In this document: positions 54,848 to 64,000 of the stretch, in pieces
Numbering within the stretch: the first letter of the stretch is position 1
Layout of the letters: every line of letters starts with the position of its first letter
Assembly: GCA_008729055.1 (NCBI GenBank)
Contig: SDUX01000005.1
Location: 3,495,062 to 3,559,061 of the forward strand
Direction of reading: 5' to 3'
DNA from: Pyropia haitanensis
Lineage: Eukaryota; Rhodophyta; Bangiophyceae; Bangiales; Bangiaceae
DNA: 64,000 nucleotides
Notes under the pieces: generated by a model
Seen by the model: the letters and a program-made list of their open reading frames with translations, nothing else
The model's database searches: none
Told to the model about the DNA's origin: nothing
Made by a program: the position numbers and the translations under genes

Positions 54848-55861
54848 ACATAAAAAGCACTACGCCGCGGCACCGACGACTACAGAAGCAGCGGATGCAA
54901 CCGCCCCGCGTCTCCCTCCGTGAGCTCAGTGGTAAAGTGAATGAACCACAATCATCACCCCGCCCCCGTCCCGGCAGAAACACAACGATGGACGGCACGG
55001 TAGCTTCCATCAGCAACGAGAAAACGTACCGCGCGCCGTGGATTCAAGACGACGCGACCGTCGCCGCGGACGGCCAGTACTTGTGTCCATCAGTGTGCTT
55101 GGCGTTGGCAAGGAACAAGAGCTCTTTCTTGAGGATGAGGCCCAGCAGGACGAAGGCGCGGGCGTTCGACGAGGAGCGGGCAGACGCCTGTCCCAGCGCA
55201 GGCCGCGGCGAGATGCGGGGTCTGCTCGCCCTCCCGCACTCCCGGAGATCTTGAGGCTGCCGACAAAGCGCCGTCTCGCCCCAGATGGCCGACTGAAAAA
55301 GCCGCACAAAAATGCTTTGTATGAACATCAGGAATGCTAGACTGTGACAATTCTGTCTTGGATCTTGTATTACGAGGGTGCTACATTCGAAGTCATAGTA
55401 ACAAGTACGTGTCTGGAAAAAGTATCGTAAAGTGCATTTGCTCAATCTGAAAGTAAATATAGTGGTATATTTGAGTTTGACTTTTTTGGGAACAGTAGAT
55501 ACATTATCATTAAAATACCAGTCTTTCAAGGGTTCAAATGACGTATCGGCGGCGTGCACGTGAGGGGGACGGAAGAGTGCACGCTGTCCGGTCGACGCGA
55601 TGGGCTCTGGCAGCCTGTTAAGACTTGCCGGCTCCCCACTTTCACCCGTGGCTGGCGCCACTTCGGCGCGCGACGAGGCCCCCCCACCCGCCTCGCGGCC
55701 GCCTCGTCTGCGGGGGGTAATGAGGGTGGTAGCAGCGGCGACGGCGACGGCGGCGCCGGCGGCGGCGGCGGCGTGAACGTCATTGCCAACCTGAAGACCA
55801 CGTTCCCCGCCTCTGAGGCGGCGTCGACCAACGCGACGCTGACGTTGCTCGAGGCGCTTAT
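54848..55861. other. Interior of the large element, possible small exons
   Basis: On the minus strand a frame near 55200-55050 reads FVLLGLILKKELLFLANAKH then TDGHKYWPSAATVAS before a stop, and continues after it as ARYVFSLLMEATVPSIVVFL. This looks like real protein with one nonsense break and may belong to the proline-rich gene. AT-rich DNA at 55330-55520 is non-coding. 55560-55860 is GC-rich. Confidence 0.35.
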
Positions 55862-56341
55862 AGCGTCTCCACCAATGCAGCCAAAAGCCAAAAGCCAACT
55901 AGGTGGCAACCATTTCACCGGTTTGGCTTTGGCTCCGACTGGCGGGCCGTGTGACGGTCCAAAACTAAGACCGTATCACGATTTTGATCGCTCTGGAGAC
56001 CAACTTAATGCGACTCGAGAGATCTCGTGTTTTTGGCTCTCGACGGCAGCGAAGCTAACCCCCGCGCCAAACGAGCCTTTTTGGCGCGGTGTTTTGGCTG
56101 TTGGCTAAACGCGGAGCCAACCTGCGCCAATAGGAAGCGTGACCCGTGGCTTGCAGACGGTCCCACCGGACGCTAGTACGGCGTGAAGTCGGCTACTCTC
56201 TCCAGGCGCCCCACTAAAAGCTTTGCTTAAGACGTGACGTGCGCGGCGTTGGCTTCTCGATTGGAGTGGCCATTCACAGTCTCCCACGTTGCGCCACATG
56301 TCTCGTTTGGGTTGGCTCTTGGCTCCATTGGTGGAGATGCT
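55862..56341. mobile_element. MITE-like foldback (480 bp)
   Basis: About 30 bp at 55862-55891 (GTCTCCACCAATG, AGCCAA, AGCCAA) pair with 56312-56341. The interior repeats TTGGCTC/GAGCCAA words in both orientations and has no coding frame. It is nested in the large element, between the proline-rich and transposase genes. Confidence 0.7.
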
Positions 56342-56897
56342 CTCATCTAGTTTGGGGGTCTCGGCGTCGGCCCGCCCGGGCTTTCCGACGGCACCATCGA
56401 GGGGCCTGCGGCCGAGGGGGAGGCGGACCCCGCCGCCGCGGAAGGCGGCGGCGCGGGCGGGTGTGCGGGCGGCGCCGGCGGCGGTGGCGCCGCCGACCCT
56501 ACCGCGACTCTCTGACGGTATGCGTCACTCGCTCACCTGTCGCCGAGAGCACTCCTCACGTGACTTGCGTCTCGCAGAATCTTGTGTGCGTTTACTGGCT
56601 TGGTCTGCTTTTGCGACCCGACAAAAGGTTCTCGACTGCCGAGCTTTTCCTCAACGACTTGTGAGCGCGTGGTCACATAGTGTTCGAATAAACTCTGGTT
56701 TCTGGCAAGTACGATATAATGCACATACTGCTGATGTTCCGCAACGTTAGTTCTTCCAGAAAGCTCGGCATCGCAAGCAACTTGTAGTATACGATTCCTT
56801 GGCACGAGGAGTGAAGAATAACGCGTAGAAAATGCATGAGTATACGTTTGCAAAGAACATGGTCAAGCATCCCTGATGAACACAGGGAAAAGAACTC
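56342..56897. other. Interior of the large element, downstream of the transposase gene
   Basis: A GC-rich patch (56370-56510) precedes ordinary DNA. No gene is seen; probably the 3' flank of the minus-strand transposase. Confidence 0.45.
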
Positions 56898-59800
56898 TCA
56901 AAAGCTTGAAAAAGACTCCCTCGGGAAAAGAATATGATGCTTTCCGCGCGTGAAAAGAGTGCCCATAACAGCGTCGATGGCAGCCAGAGAGACGTACCGT
57001 CGGCGCCCCCCGAAACTTCCGAAACATGCGAGCCCAAAGCGCGTTTCTGAGAGACCATATTTTCCGAGTCGGTCCCGCTCCGAGCGAATGCATTCTATGT
57101 ATGCAAACGCACGAGGAGACCCGCCGGCAAAAACAGCCACGTAGTTCAAAACGAGGCCGTATGTCTGGACGTTTACCTCCTCCACGCCTCCAGAAGCTGT
57201 CTCGACGCGGTCGGTTGACTGCACACGAACAAAATTGCTCCGACGCCGAGTCGAGTCGTTATCTGACGGGGCAGCTTTGGAGCCAGCCACTACTCCAGTG
57301 GCCAGGCGCACCCAGCCATACTTTATGGCTCGCACTGGTCCAGGCACGGCATCGACGCCCTCGACCACTAGCACCGCGTGCATTGCGTCGAGCTCCGCTC
57401 CAAGGAGAAGGGCCGCCTTCTGACGTAAAGGCAACAAAACAAAATTAGAACCACCAATCATGGGAAATGTTTCCTCTGCCGTCTTCTTCGAATGTGGAAG
57501 AGTCCCATTGGCCGCTGACCAGGTTTCAGGGAGAAAATGTTCTCCAAAAGCAGTAATCAGCTCCGCTTGATACTTGCGCGAGATCGACTTGACAAGAATT
57601 GGGTACGGACTTGACTTTGATCCGACAAGCCTCGGCAATGTGCCAATTAGCCGTTCCATTCCGAACTGCCAGTAGGTCGAAATGGGCCCGCAGCTGCGGA
57701 TGTTTCGGGCGATGTCAGCAGCGCGGTGATCGTCGACCGGCAGAACGGTAGCCTGGCCTCCTCGCCGCGGTACACCAGCGCGTAGTAGTCTCGGCAGAAC
57801 CGCTTGAGCCCATCTTCCGCGTTGGTCAGCTCCTCCAAGGAGAGAGGACGCGGCCGAAACAGCAGTCTGCAAGCTACGACAAGGTGCATGAGCATATTGT
57901 AGAGGGGCCCAGAGATGCGGCCAGCCAAAACGACCTCTGCCGTAGAGAGCAAAAACACCATCCAGTCTACAGCTTTGTAAGACCGGAACGAGACCGCCAC
58001 ATTCCGCAACGACCGTGCCTGTGAGCACGGCACAGTTGCCCTGGCGTCTCTCAGCTCGCGCCCGACCTCCGCCACAACAGCGGGGGCCATCGCCATGTAG
58101 CTGGGCTGGTCACCGTTACCGCCCATTTGACCAGAAAAAATCAGCCACAGCAGAGGCGTGACGTTCAGCAGCAACAGGTGCATGCAATCGTAGGGCAAGA
58201 TGGCAGGGCCGCATTTCCACATGTACGTCAACCCAGGATACTCGAGCCGCTGCTTAGCGCTGGGCGAGCAAAAAAGCGAGTAGCTCTTAAACCCTGAAAG
58301 CTTGCTCAATTTCGTAATGCGAGCCTGAGGCTTGCCTTCCAGCCGAGCAGACTCAACTTCGTGGACCCGTACCGCAATGGAAGCGGCGGTCCGCAGAGGA
58401 GCTGGGCACCCGTTCACGGCGAATAGCACCTCCCCCGACCTCGGGTTCACAGGGGGGTAATACGTGTGTGACCTAAAGTACACTCCACTAAAGGCCCGGA
58501 AGCGGTTTGGCTGGTGCCCGTTGTGCCCGGTCGCGTTCATCATCTTGTCACCACCAGGCATGTCGGTTGATATGTGCAGCGCGTAGCCTCGGAGTGTGTG
58601 CTCTCCCGGAGTGCCCGCGACCTTGACGCCTGGTACCCCAATTGCCAAAGTATTCAGCCGTTCGGCCAATGGGTGAAAAAACGATTCCAGGTCTGCCGGT
58701 TGCTTGGGACCAGGAGATAAGCCGACAAGAAGTTGGTTCACCAGCCTTGCCCTGCAATTGGCGTCGAGGTTGAGAATCGAAACGACAATGGGCCACCCTT
58801 GGAATCCTTGTTGGCGCCAAGCTTCAAAACCGTCGGTGGAAAAGCTCAATGCCACGTCCGTATCGGATCGGAAATGACCACGTTCCACTGCATTTCGAAA
58901 GTTTGATCCGTCATACCAATCTTCGTAGCTGCTGATTGGCTGCGATGCCCGTTGTCGCGCGTGAGCCATCCCAGCTGTCATGTCCAATCCGAGGACAGGA
59001 TCCTCCAGCATTGATGTAAGCCAAGGAATCAACGGCCAATAGGTTACTTGCCGACGAGGAATGGACGAACCAGGCTTGTATCGCCGCTGCTTACATACAT
59101 CGCAAGCGGTCATGGCCGCCCTGGAACCAGTGAAGGCAACACAGCCAGTGAAGCAGGTATCGATGAGCACCTCGTGGAGGTCCACTGTCGCGTTGACAAG
59201 CCTCTGCTGCCGGTACGGCGAGCTGTAGCGCAGTTGATGACCCTCCAGGAGCAGCAGGTCACCGACTGCTTCTCTCGAAAGATGATGGTGCACCGTCACC
59301 GAGAGGAAGGCGAGGTCGTGTACGACAGTTCTAAACTGGTCAACGGGGAGCACCACTTGGTTCTTGGAAGAGCCGTCCGTTGCAGGCAGAGGAAAAAGGA
59401 CAATCGGTTCATTGTCCTCACCGTCATCTACCTCCTCACCATCGTCGACCCACTCCCCGACGTCATCCCCATCTGTAGAGCAACCTCTGCACTCGTCCTC
59501 TCCAGCCCAAAGGTCCAGAACTTCCCCCCCCCTCCCATTCACCCGCCCCTCCCCCCTCCCTCCCACCGTCTACAACCAGCCCCCCGTCGTCAGGCTCCCC
59601 ATCCATACCCTCTTCCTCAGCTCCTCCCTCCCACGGATGACCCCTCGTAGGACCCGCCCGTGGTCCTCCCTGGTGCCCCCCCGCTTGGTCACGGCCTCCG
59701 TCGTCTTGCCCGCCAGAGGGCAGCAGGTCGACCCCCGCCCCGCCGCCACCAGGTAGAGCGCCGCCCGCAACGGCCGCTCCACTGCGGCCGGCTACGCGCT

Positions 59801-59945
59801 CGCCTCTCTCGGCACCTCCAGCTCGCGGACGCTTGTTGCCGCGGTGCTTGTAGAAAGTCGCCCGTGAAACGATGCGGCCGTCGGCGGTCCCCTCATCCGT
59901 ACACCGCCAGCACAGGCAAAGTCGCCCGTCAGTGCGGTCGGCCAT
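56898..59945 (-). pseudogene. CACTA/Plavaka-type transposase (Tnp2-like), frame-broken
   Basis: The N-terminus from ATG 59945 has a Cys/His zinc knuckle (CLCWRC ... FYKHRG), as in Plavaka proteins. After a change of frame near 59560, a 1.9-kb frame carries YWPLIPWLTSM, ALSFSTDGFEAWRQQGFQGW, SILNLDANCRARLVNQ, LSPGPKQPADLESFFHPLAE and YDCMHLLLLNVTPLLW, the motif order of the Tnp2 family. At about 57710 a one-base break separates STITALL from ARNIRSCGPISTYWQFGMER, which is one conserved motif, so a frameshift rather than an intron is likely there. The third frame ends at 56898 with conserved-looking RSNFVRVQ, YGLVLNYVAVF and GRRRYVSLAAIDAV. The break near 59560 could be an intron. Confidence 0.85.
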
Positions 59946-60377
59946 GGGGAGGAGGGCGATGAGGAAGGCGGGACCGCGGTGCCAAGGGGGGGGGGGCGAT
60001 GACTAAGGTGGGGGGCAGGCGAAAACAATGAGGGCTTCGGGGGGGGGGTGGAGGACGCCCGGGTCGCACGGCACTTGACGCGGTGCGACGGGTGGAGCCT
60101 GTCAGTGCGATGCATGTCGGGCAGATGCCTTGGGAAGGCCTGCCGGCACTCATTTGTATCAGTGGGCAGGCTCGATTCAACGGGTCCAAGAGAGCAGGCC
60201 CCCACCCGCCACAAGCCATCGATTCTTGACTGCCAATGAGAGCACAGGGTACCAAGCAGTGGCATCTACAGAACCTGCCATAACGTTCGGCTGGCTCCTG
60301 CTTCCAGACGGATCAACAGCGTAGGATCTGGAAGGATCGCGATTGGAGAGTTCTAGATCCTTCCAACGATCTGCCAG
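59946..60377. other. Interior of the large element, upstream of the transposase start
   Basis: No gene. G runs at about 59987 and 60040. Presumably contains the promoter of the minus-strand transposase. Confidence 0.45.
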
Positions 60378-60424
60378 GATAACCAGCCAACAAGCGGGAT
60401 ATCCCGCCTCTTGCCTGGATAACC
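60378..60424 (-). repeat. Right subterminal GGATATCC repeats
   Basis: GGATAACC at 60378 and 60417 and GGATATCC at 60397, in an AACCAGCC/CCCGCC context like the left cluster; 20-bp spacing. Confidence 0.8.
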
Positions 60425-61896
60425 CGCCAAAATTTCCTGTAGGGCTGTCCAGAATGGCCACTTTGGGGGTCTGTATGACCCACTTCCCGACGATTCCGAA
60501 ACATTCTGAGCACATAACCGTGCTCAGCGGCGTCGGTTTAGTCGTTTGAGCATGCTTCAGAAAAGTTGGTGAACTAGTCCTTGACTCGTGTTGCACGTCG
60601 TGATGCTGCCCCACGCACACCTCGGTGCAATGCGTCACACGCCGCTACAACGCGTTTCAGAAAGTAAAGCAAAATCTTCTCAAGCTGTTCCCATCAGACT
60701 AATTCGATGACGCTGAGCACGAGAATGTGCTCAGAAAGTGTCGCAAACGTCGAGAAGTGGGTCATATGGGCCCCCAAAATGTCCATTCTGGACAGGTAGG
60801 CGTGATAGGCCTTCTAACGCCCCACAGCGCTCTCATCCTTCAAAAACTACATCTATCAGATCTGGACAGTGTATTCAGCTACCTCCATAGCTTTTTGCAC
60901 TCTCAACTGCGCTGTGGGCGCAACCAGCTGCGCCGCAGTGCATACCACCGCATCAGCAGTCAGTCATTCGCCAATAAGTGAACTGCAGAGTGCTTTCTTT
61001 GCATTTTTACGGCGCAGTGGCCAACAGGTATCTCTGCTCTTAGCGTTCACTAATCAAAGTAGACCCATTATGCTCAAAAGCGCTCGGAGCGGGCGCCTAT
61101 GGCGCTTCTGACACCCAGCCTCTCGACATTTCTGTCGGCCGTACGGGTGCACGACGCCAGATGTGTGCACCAATAGGTTCAGCGTGATCAAGTTGCCCAG
61201 ATATGACTACCTCTTCCCACGGTGGGGCTCTCATGCACTCTACGTCCAGGCCGATACTGTACAGCGGATGACGAAGAAACAGATGGGAGGCACCTTCTTG
61301 CACTGTCTGAACAAACGATTGCGTTCTGCAGGATGAAAACTGTCATGATGTCCAAAGGGCCATAGCGAACAGTGTCTCATCGTCACAGACGCCGCTGAGC
61401 TACGGAACCCAGGGGGAATGGTGAGGACATGGCGCCCCTCCATGTGGTTGTTCGGGGCTGTGCCTTCGCAGATGTAGGCAGACCCGCACTCAAGACTGGA
61501 TAGAGCAAGTACGTAACGCTTGTGTATCCACCTGGCCTGCTACGTGGCCAGAAAATGGTGAAGCGGGCAACCAGACGGGGTGGAGGGGGGCGTCGGGCGC
61601 CGGCGCTTCAGCAGTTGGGAGTTGCCAGTTGCAAGTCGTTGACCAGGATGGGTGTTTTTCCAATTGTGGTACTCTCATGTCCAGCAAGAGTAAGTTTAGT
61701 ATTGATTGTTGCAGATTCGCAGTTCAAGTCGTGTAACAGCCTATCAGAACAGACGTACGTGACTCTTGATTCGCCAAACAGGCCTAGAGATGTGTGTCAA
61801 GTCTGAGGTGTGTGTACGTTTGTTTCCACATCGAACAATCGCGGTGTATAAGTTGTTCAAAATCCCTCTGCGTGCAAGCAGCGTGGCTGGTCACCT
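60420..61896 (-). repeat. Right inverted arm of the large element (interrupted by a MITE)
   Basis: Matches the left arm in inverted orientation once 60446-60794 is removed. The join would be GTAGGGC next to AGGTAGG, as in the left arm. Confidence 0.7.
60446..60794. mobile_element. 349-bp MITE with inverted repeats of about 85 bp
   Basis: TGTCCAGAATGG (60446) pairs with CCATTCTGGACA (60783-60794). Pairing continues inward through TTTGGGGG, TATGACCCACTTC, CGACG, TTCTGAGCACAT and GTGCTCAGCG to about 60530 on the left and 60710 on the right. No coding frame. The left arm of the large element lacks it, giving an empty-site comparison. Target duplication unclear. Confidence 0.85.
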
Positions 61897-62699
61897 CTCC
61901 CCCCGCAAAGTAGCGGCCGCTGCCGCCACGGGGGCAGCTGCGGCAGGTGGCGGCGTCAGCCATTGCCACCGCGGCAATGGCGGGGGCGGCGGCGCCAGCC
62001 GCCACTGCGGCGGCGGGGGCCGTGGCAGCGGCGATGGCGAGCGGTGGCGGCAGAGGCAGCTGACAAAGAAAGTCCGCGATTGACGGCAACAGGCAGGCGG
62101 CGGCAGCCCGCTGGTGACGGCAGCCCGCTGGCGGCGGCCGGCAGCAACGGCGGCGGCGGCAGCGGCAGCCGGGCGGCAGCAACCGGTGGGGGCGGCAGCG
62201 GTGAGGGCGGCGGCCGGGGCAACAGCCCGGGAGGCAGGCGGCCGGCGGCCGGTCAGGCAGGCGGCCGGCGGCGGCAGCCCGCCAGCGGCGGCAGCATGCC
62301 GGCGACGGTAGCCGGCGGCAGCGGCGGCGGCCGGGGGCCGGACCGGCGGCCGGCCGGCGGGGGCGGCCGCCCCCGGCCAGGGCGGCGACCGGCGGCGGCG
62401 GTGGTGGCGGCAGCGGCAGCCGCGACGGCGCCCAACCGGCGGATGCGCCGGCGGCGGCCGCGGGGGCGGCGGCCGGGGGGGCAGCCCGGGCGGCAGGCGG
62501 GCGGCAGGCGGCCAGGCAAGCGGCCGGCGGCCGGCAGCAGCGGCGGCGGCGGCAGCGGCAGCCGGGGCGGCAGCAGCACGCAGCCGCGGCGGCCACGGCT
62601 GCGGCGGAGGCGGGCGGCGGCCGGGGCGGCGACGACGGTGGCGGGGGCGGCGGCGGCGGCGGTGGCGACGCGCGGCCGCGGCTGCCCGCCGCGGCAGCC

Positions 62700-62730
<31 letters not shown>

Positions 62731-63784
62731 GTAACGGGCGGCGGGCGGCCGAGGGGGCGGCGGCGGCGGTGGCGGCGGCGATAGCGGCGGGCGGCGGCGG
62801 CGGCGGCAGCCGCGGCGGCGGCCGCGGCAGCCCGCCGCGGTGGCCGCGGTCCCCGGCCGCGGCAGCCGCGGCGGCCACGGCGGCAGCGGTGGCGAGCGGC
62901 CGCGGCCGCCCGCCGCGGCAGCCGCGGCGGCGGCGGCGGCGGCGGCGGCGGGCGGCGGGCGGCGGGTGGCCACGGGGGCGGCGGCGGCGGCGGTGGCGCC
63001 GGGCGGCCGCGGCCGTCCGCCGCGGCAGCCGCGGCGGCCGCGGCGGTGGCGGTGGCGGGCGGCGGCGGTGGCGGGCGGCGGGCGGCGGGCGGCGGGCGGC
63101 GGGCGGCCGCGGGGGCGGCGGCGGCGGCGGTGGCGCCGGGCGGCCGCGGCCGTCCGCCGCGGCAGCCGCGGCGGCCGCGGCGGTGGCGGTGGCGGGCGGC
63201 GGCGGTGGCGGGCGGCGGGCGGCGGGCGGCCGCGGGGGCGGCGGCGGCGGCGGTGGCTGCAAGCGGCCGCGGCCGCCCGCCGCGGCAGCCGCGGCGGCCA
63301 CGGCGGCGGTGGCGGCAGGCGGCGGCGGGGGCGACGACGGCGGTGGCGGGGGAGGCGGCGGCGGTGGCGCCGGGCGGCCACGGCCGGCCGCCGCGGCAGC
63401 CGCGGCGGCCGCGGCGGCGGTGGTGGCGGGCGGCGGCGTGAGCGGCGACGGCCACGGCCTGGGCCGCAGCCGCGGTGGCGCCGCCGGCGGCGGCCACGGC
63501 GGCGGCGGTGGCGGGCGGCCGCGGCCGCCCGCCGCGGCAGCGGCGGCGGCCGCGGCGGCGGCGGTGGCGGGCGGCGGCGGGGGCGGCGACGGCCGCGGCC
63601 GGGGCGGCGGCGGCGGTGGCGGTGGACGGCCGCGGCCGCCCGCCGCGGCAGCCGCGGCGGCGGCGGCGGCGGCGGCGGCGGGCGGCGGCGGCAGGGACGG
63701 GGGCGGGGACGGCGGCAGCCGGCGGCTGCCGGTGGGGGTGGTGGCGGGTACGCCACCTGGCGCGCGGGCGGCGGGCACACCCAG
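61897..63784. repeat. Extremely GC-rich satellite with palindromic core, unit about 115-140 bp
   Basis: CCGCGGCAGCCGCGG, a perfect odd palindrome usually extended to GCCGCCGCGGCAGCCGCGGC, recurs from about 62690 to 63650 (for example near 62910, 63018, 63158, 63277, 63392, 63527, 63642), 115-140 bp apart. Between copies lie GGCGGCGGTGGCGGGCGGC-type runs. 61900-62680 is a less regular version. Long open frames in all registers are compositional. Confidence 0.8.
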
Positions 63785-64000
63785 TTAAGGGGCGACATGG
63801 CGTTTTTCATTACAGTTGCCACGTTTTGGCTTTTGACCAAATAATTGACTCTCAGTCGCTCACGCGTCGTCCCAGACTGTGCGCTCTGTGCACCTCCCCG
63901 ACTGTCCTCCTCGCACACAGTGTACCCAGACTTGCCACCTACACCCCCTACGACCTTACCCAGCCTACAGGGAGTCAACCTGATTGCACCGGTGTTCCCG
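63785..64000. other. Unique-looking sequence at the window edge
   Basis: GC drops sharply after the satellite. No gene is seen in the 216 bp. Confidence 0.5.

Larger units (their letters stand above)
49868..61896. mobile_element. Large DNA transposon with inverted arms of about 1.1 kb and CACTA-type transposase
   Basis: DNA from 49868 to 52320, minus the Tc1 insertion, matches the reverse complement of 60420-61896, minus a MITE. Matches include GACCAGC near both outer ends, CTGATAGGCTGTT, CCCATCCTGGTCA/C, GAAGCGCCGGCG, GCGCAGCTGG, CTGTGGGGCGTTA and GGGAAATTTTGG near the inner ends. Subtracting the nested insertions, both arms are about 1.1 kb. Inside the arms are GGATATCC-type repeats, a CACTA/Plavaka transposase gene (-) and a proline-rich gene (-). 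CACTA elements normally have short terminal repeats, so long arms are unusual. Outer limits and target duplication are not resolved. Two independent inverted copies of another repeat are the alternative. Confidence 0.65.

Noticed and set aside
61784..63978. Pro/Ala/Arg frames of 660-700 codons on the minus strand as genes
   Set aside because: They are translations of a GCC-rich satellite, open in several registers at once, with no domain.
1..64000. CRISPR arrays, bacterial operons or phage genes
   Set aside because: No regular short spacer arrays or prokaryotic gene layout; the content is eukaryotic nuclear DNA.

Overview
The window looks like nuclear DNA of a very GC-rich, intron-poor eukaryotic alga. 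The best fit by inference is a bangiophyte red alga of the Porphyra/Pyropia type. The host proteins are full of Ala/Gly/Pro runs, genes are mostly single-exon with long organelle-type leaders, and there are no bacterial operon signals. Species identity cannot be settled from the sequence alone.

Layout. 1-3.9 kb: GC-rich DNA with no supportable gene. 3.9-10.9 kb: one very long degenerate minisatellite (unit about 50-57 bp). 11-12.6 kb: a minus-strand C2H2 zinc-finger gene. 13.5-14.4 kb: two small inverted-repeat elements. 14.8-32.9 kb: the host gene block, with a bHLH-leucine-zipper factor (-), an F-box protein (+), a secreted AA15-like lytic polysaccharide monooxygenase (-), tRNA pseudouridine synthase 1 (-), an organellar-type tyrosyl-tRNA synthetase (+) that diverges from it, and COP9 signalosome subunit 8 (-).

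33.25-62 kb is a transposon island with clear nesting. A pogo-type element (33254-39662, 41-bp terminal inverted repeats) is interrupted inside its transposase gene by a piggyBac-like element (35465-39427). That insertion is flanked by a CTAG duplication, and removing it with one CTAG joins the pogo reading frame exactly. The piggyBac-like element also carries about 1.1 kb of host-like GC-rich DNA. Next come an unclassified transposase relic (41.4-44.3 kb), a Tigger/pogo relic (45.1-46.6 kb) and three repeated promoter-like units with TATA boxes (46.8-48.7 kb). Last is a large element (about 49.9-61.9 kb) with inverted arms of about 1.1 kb, GGATATCC-type subterminal repeats, a CACTA/Plavaka-type transposase and a proline-rich second gene. 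Each arm of that element was hit by another transposon: a Tc1 element in the left arm and a 349-bp MITE in the right. 61.9-63.8 kb is an extremely GC-rich satellite with a palindromic core.

The host genes cover ordinary nuclear and organellar functions (tRNA modification, aminoacylation, ubiquitin-pathway control, transcription) plus one secreted copper oxidase. No operon-like cooperation is implied. Several frame breaks in host genes fall at long G or C runs and may be sequencing errors. All assignments are from reading the sequence; no database search was run.
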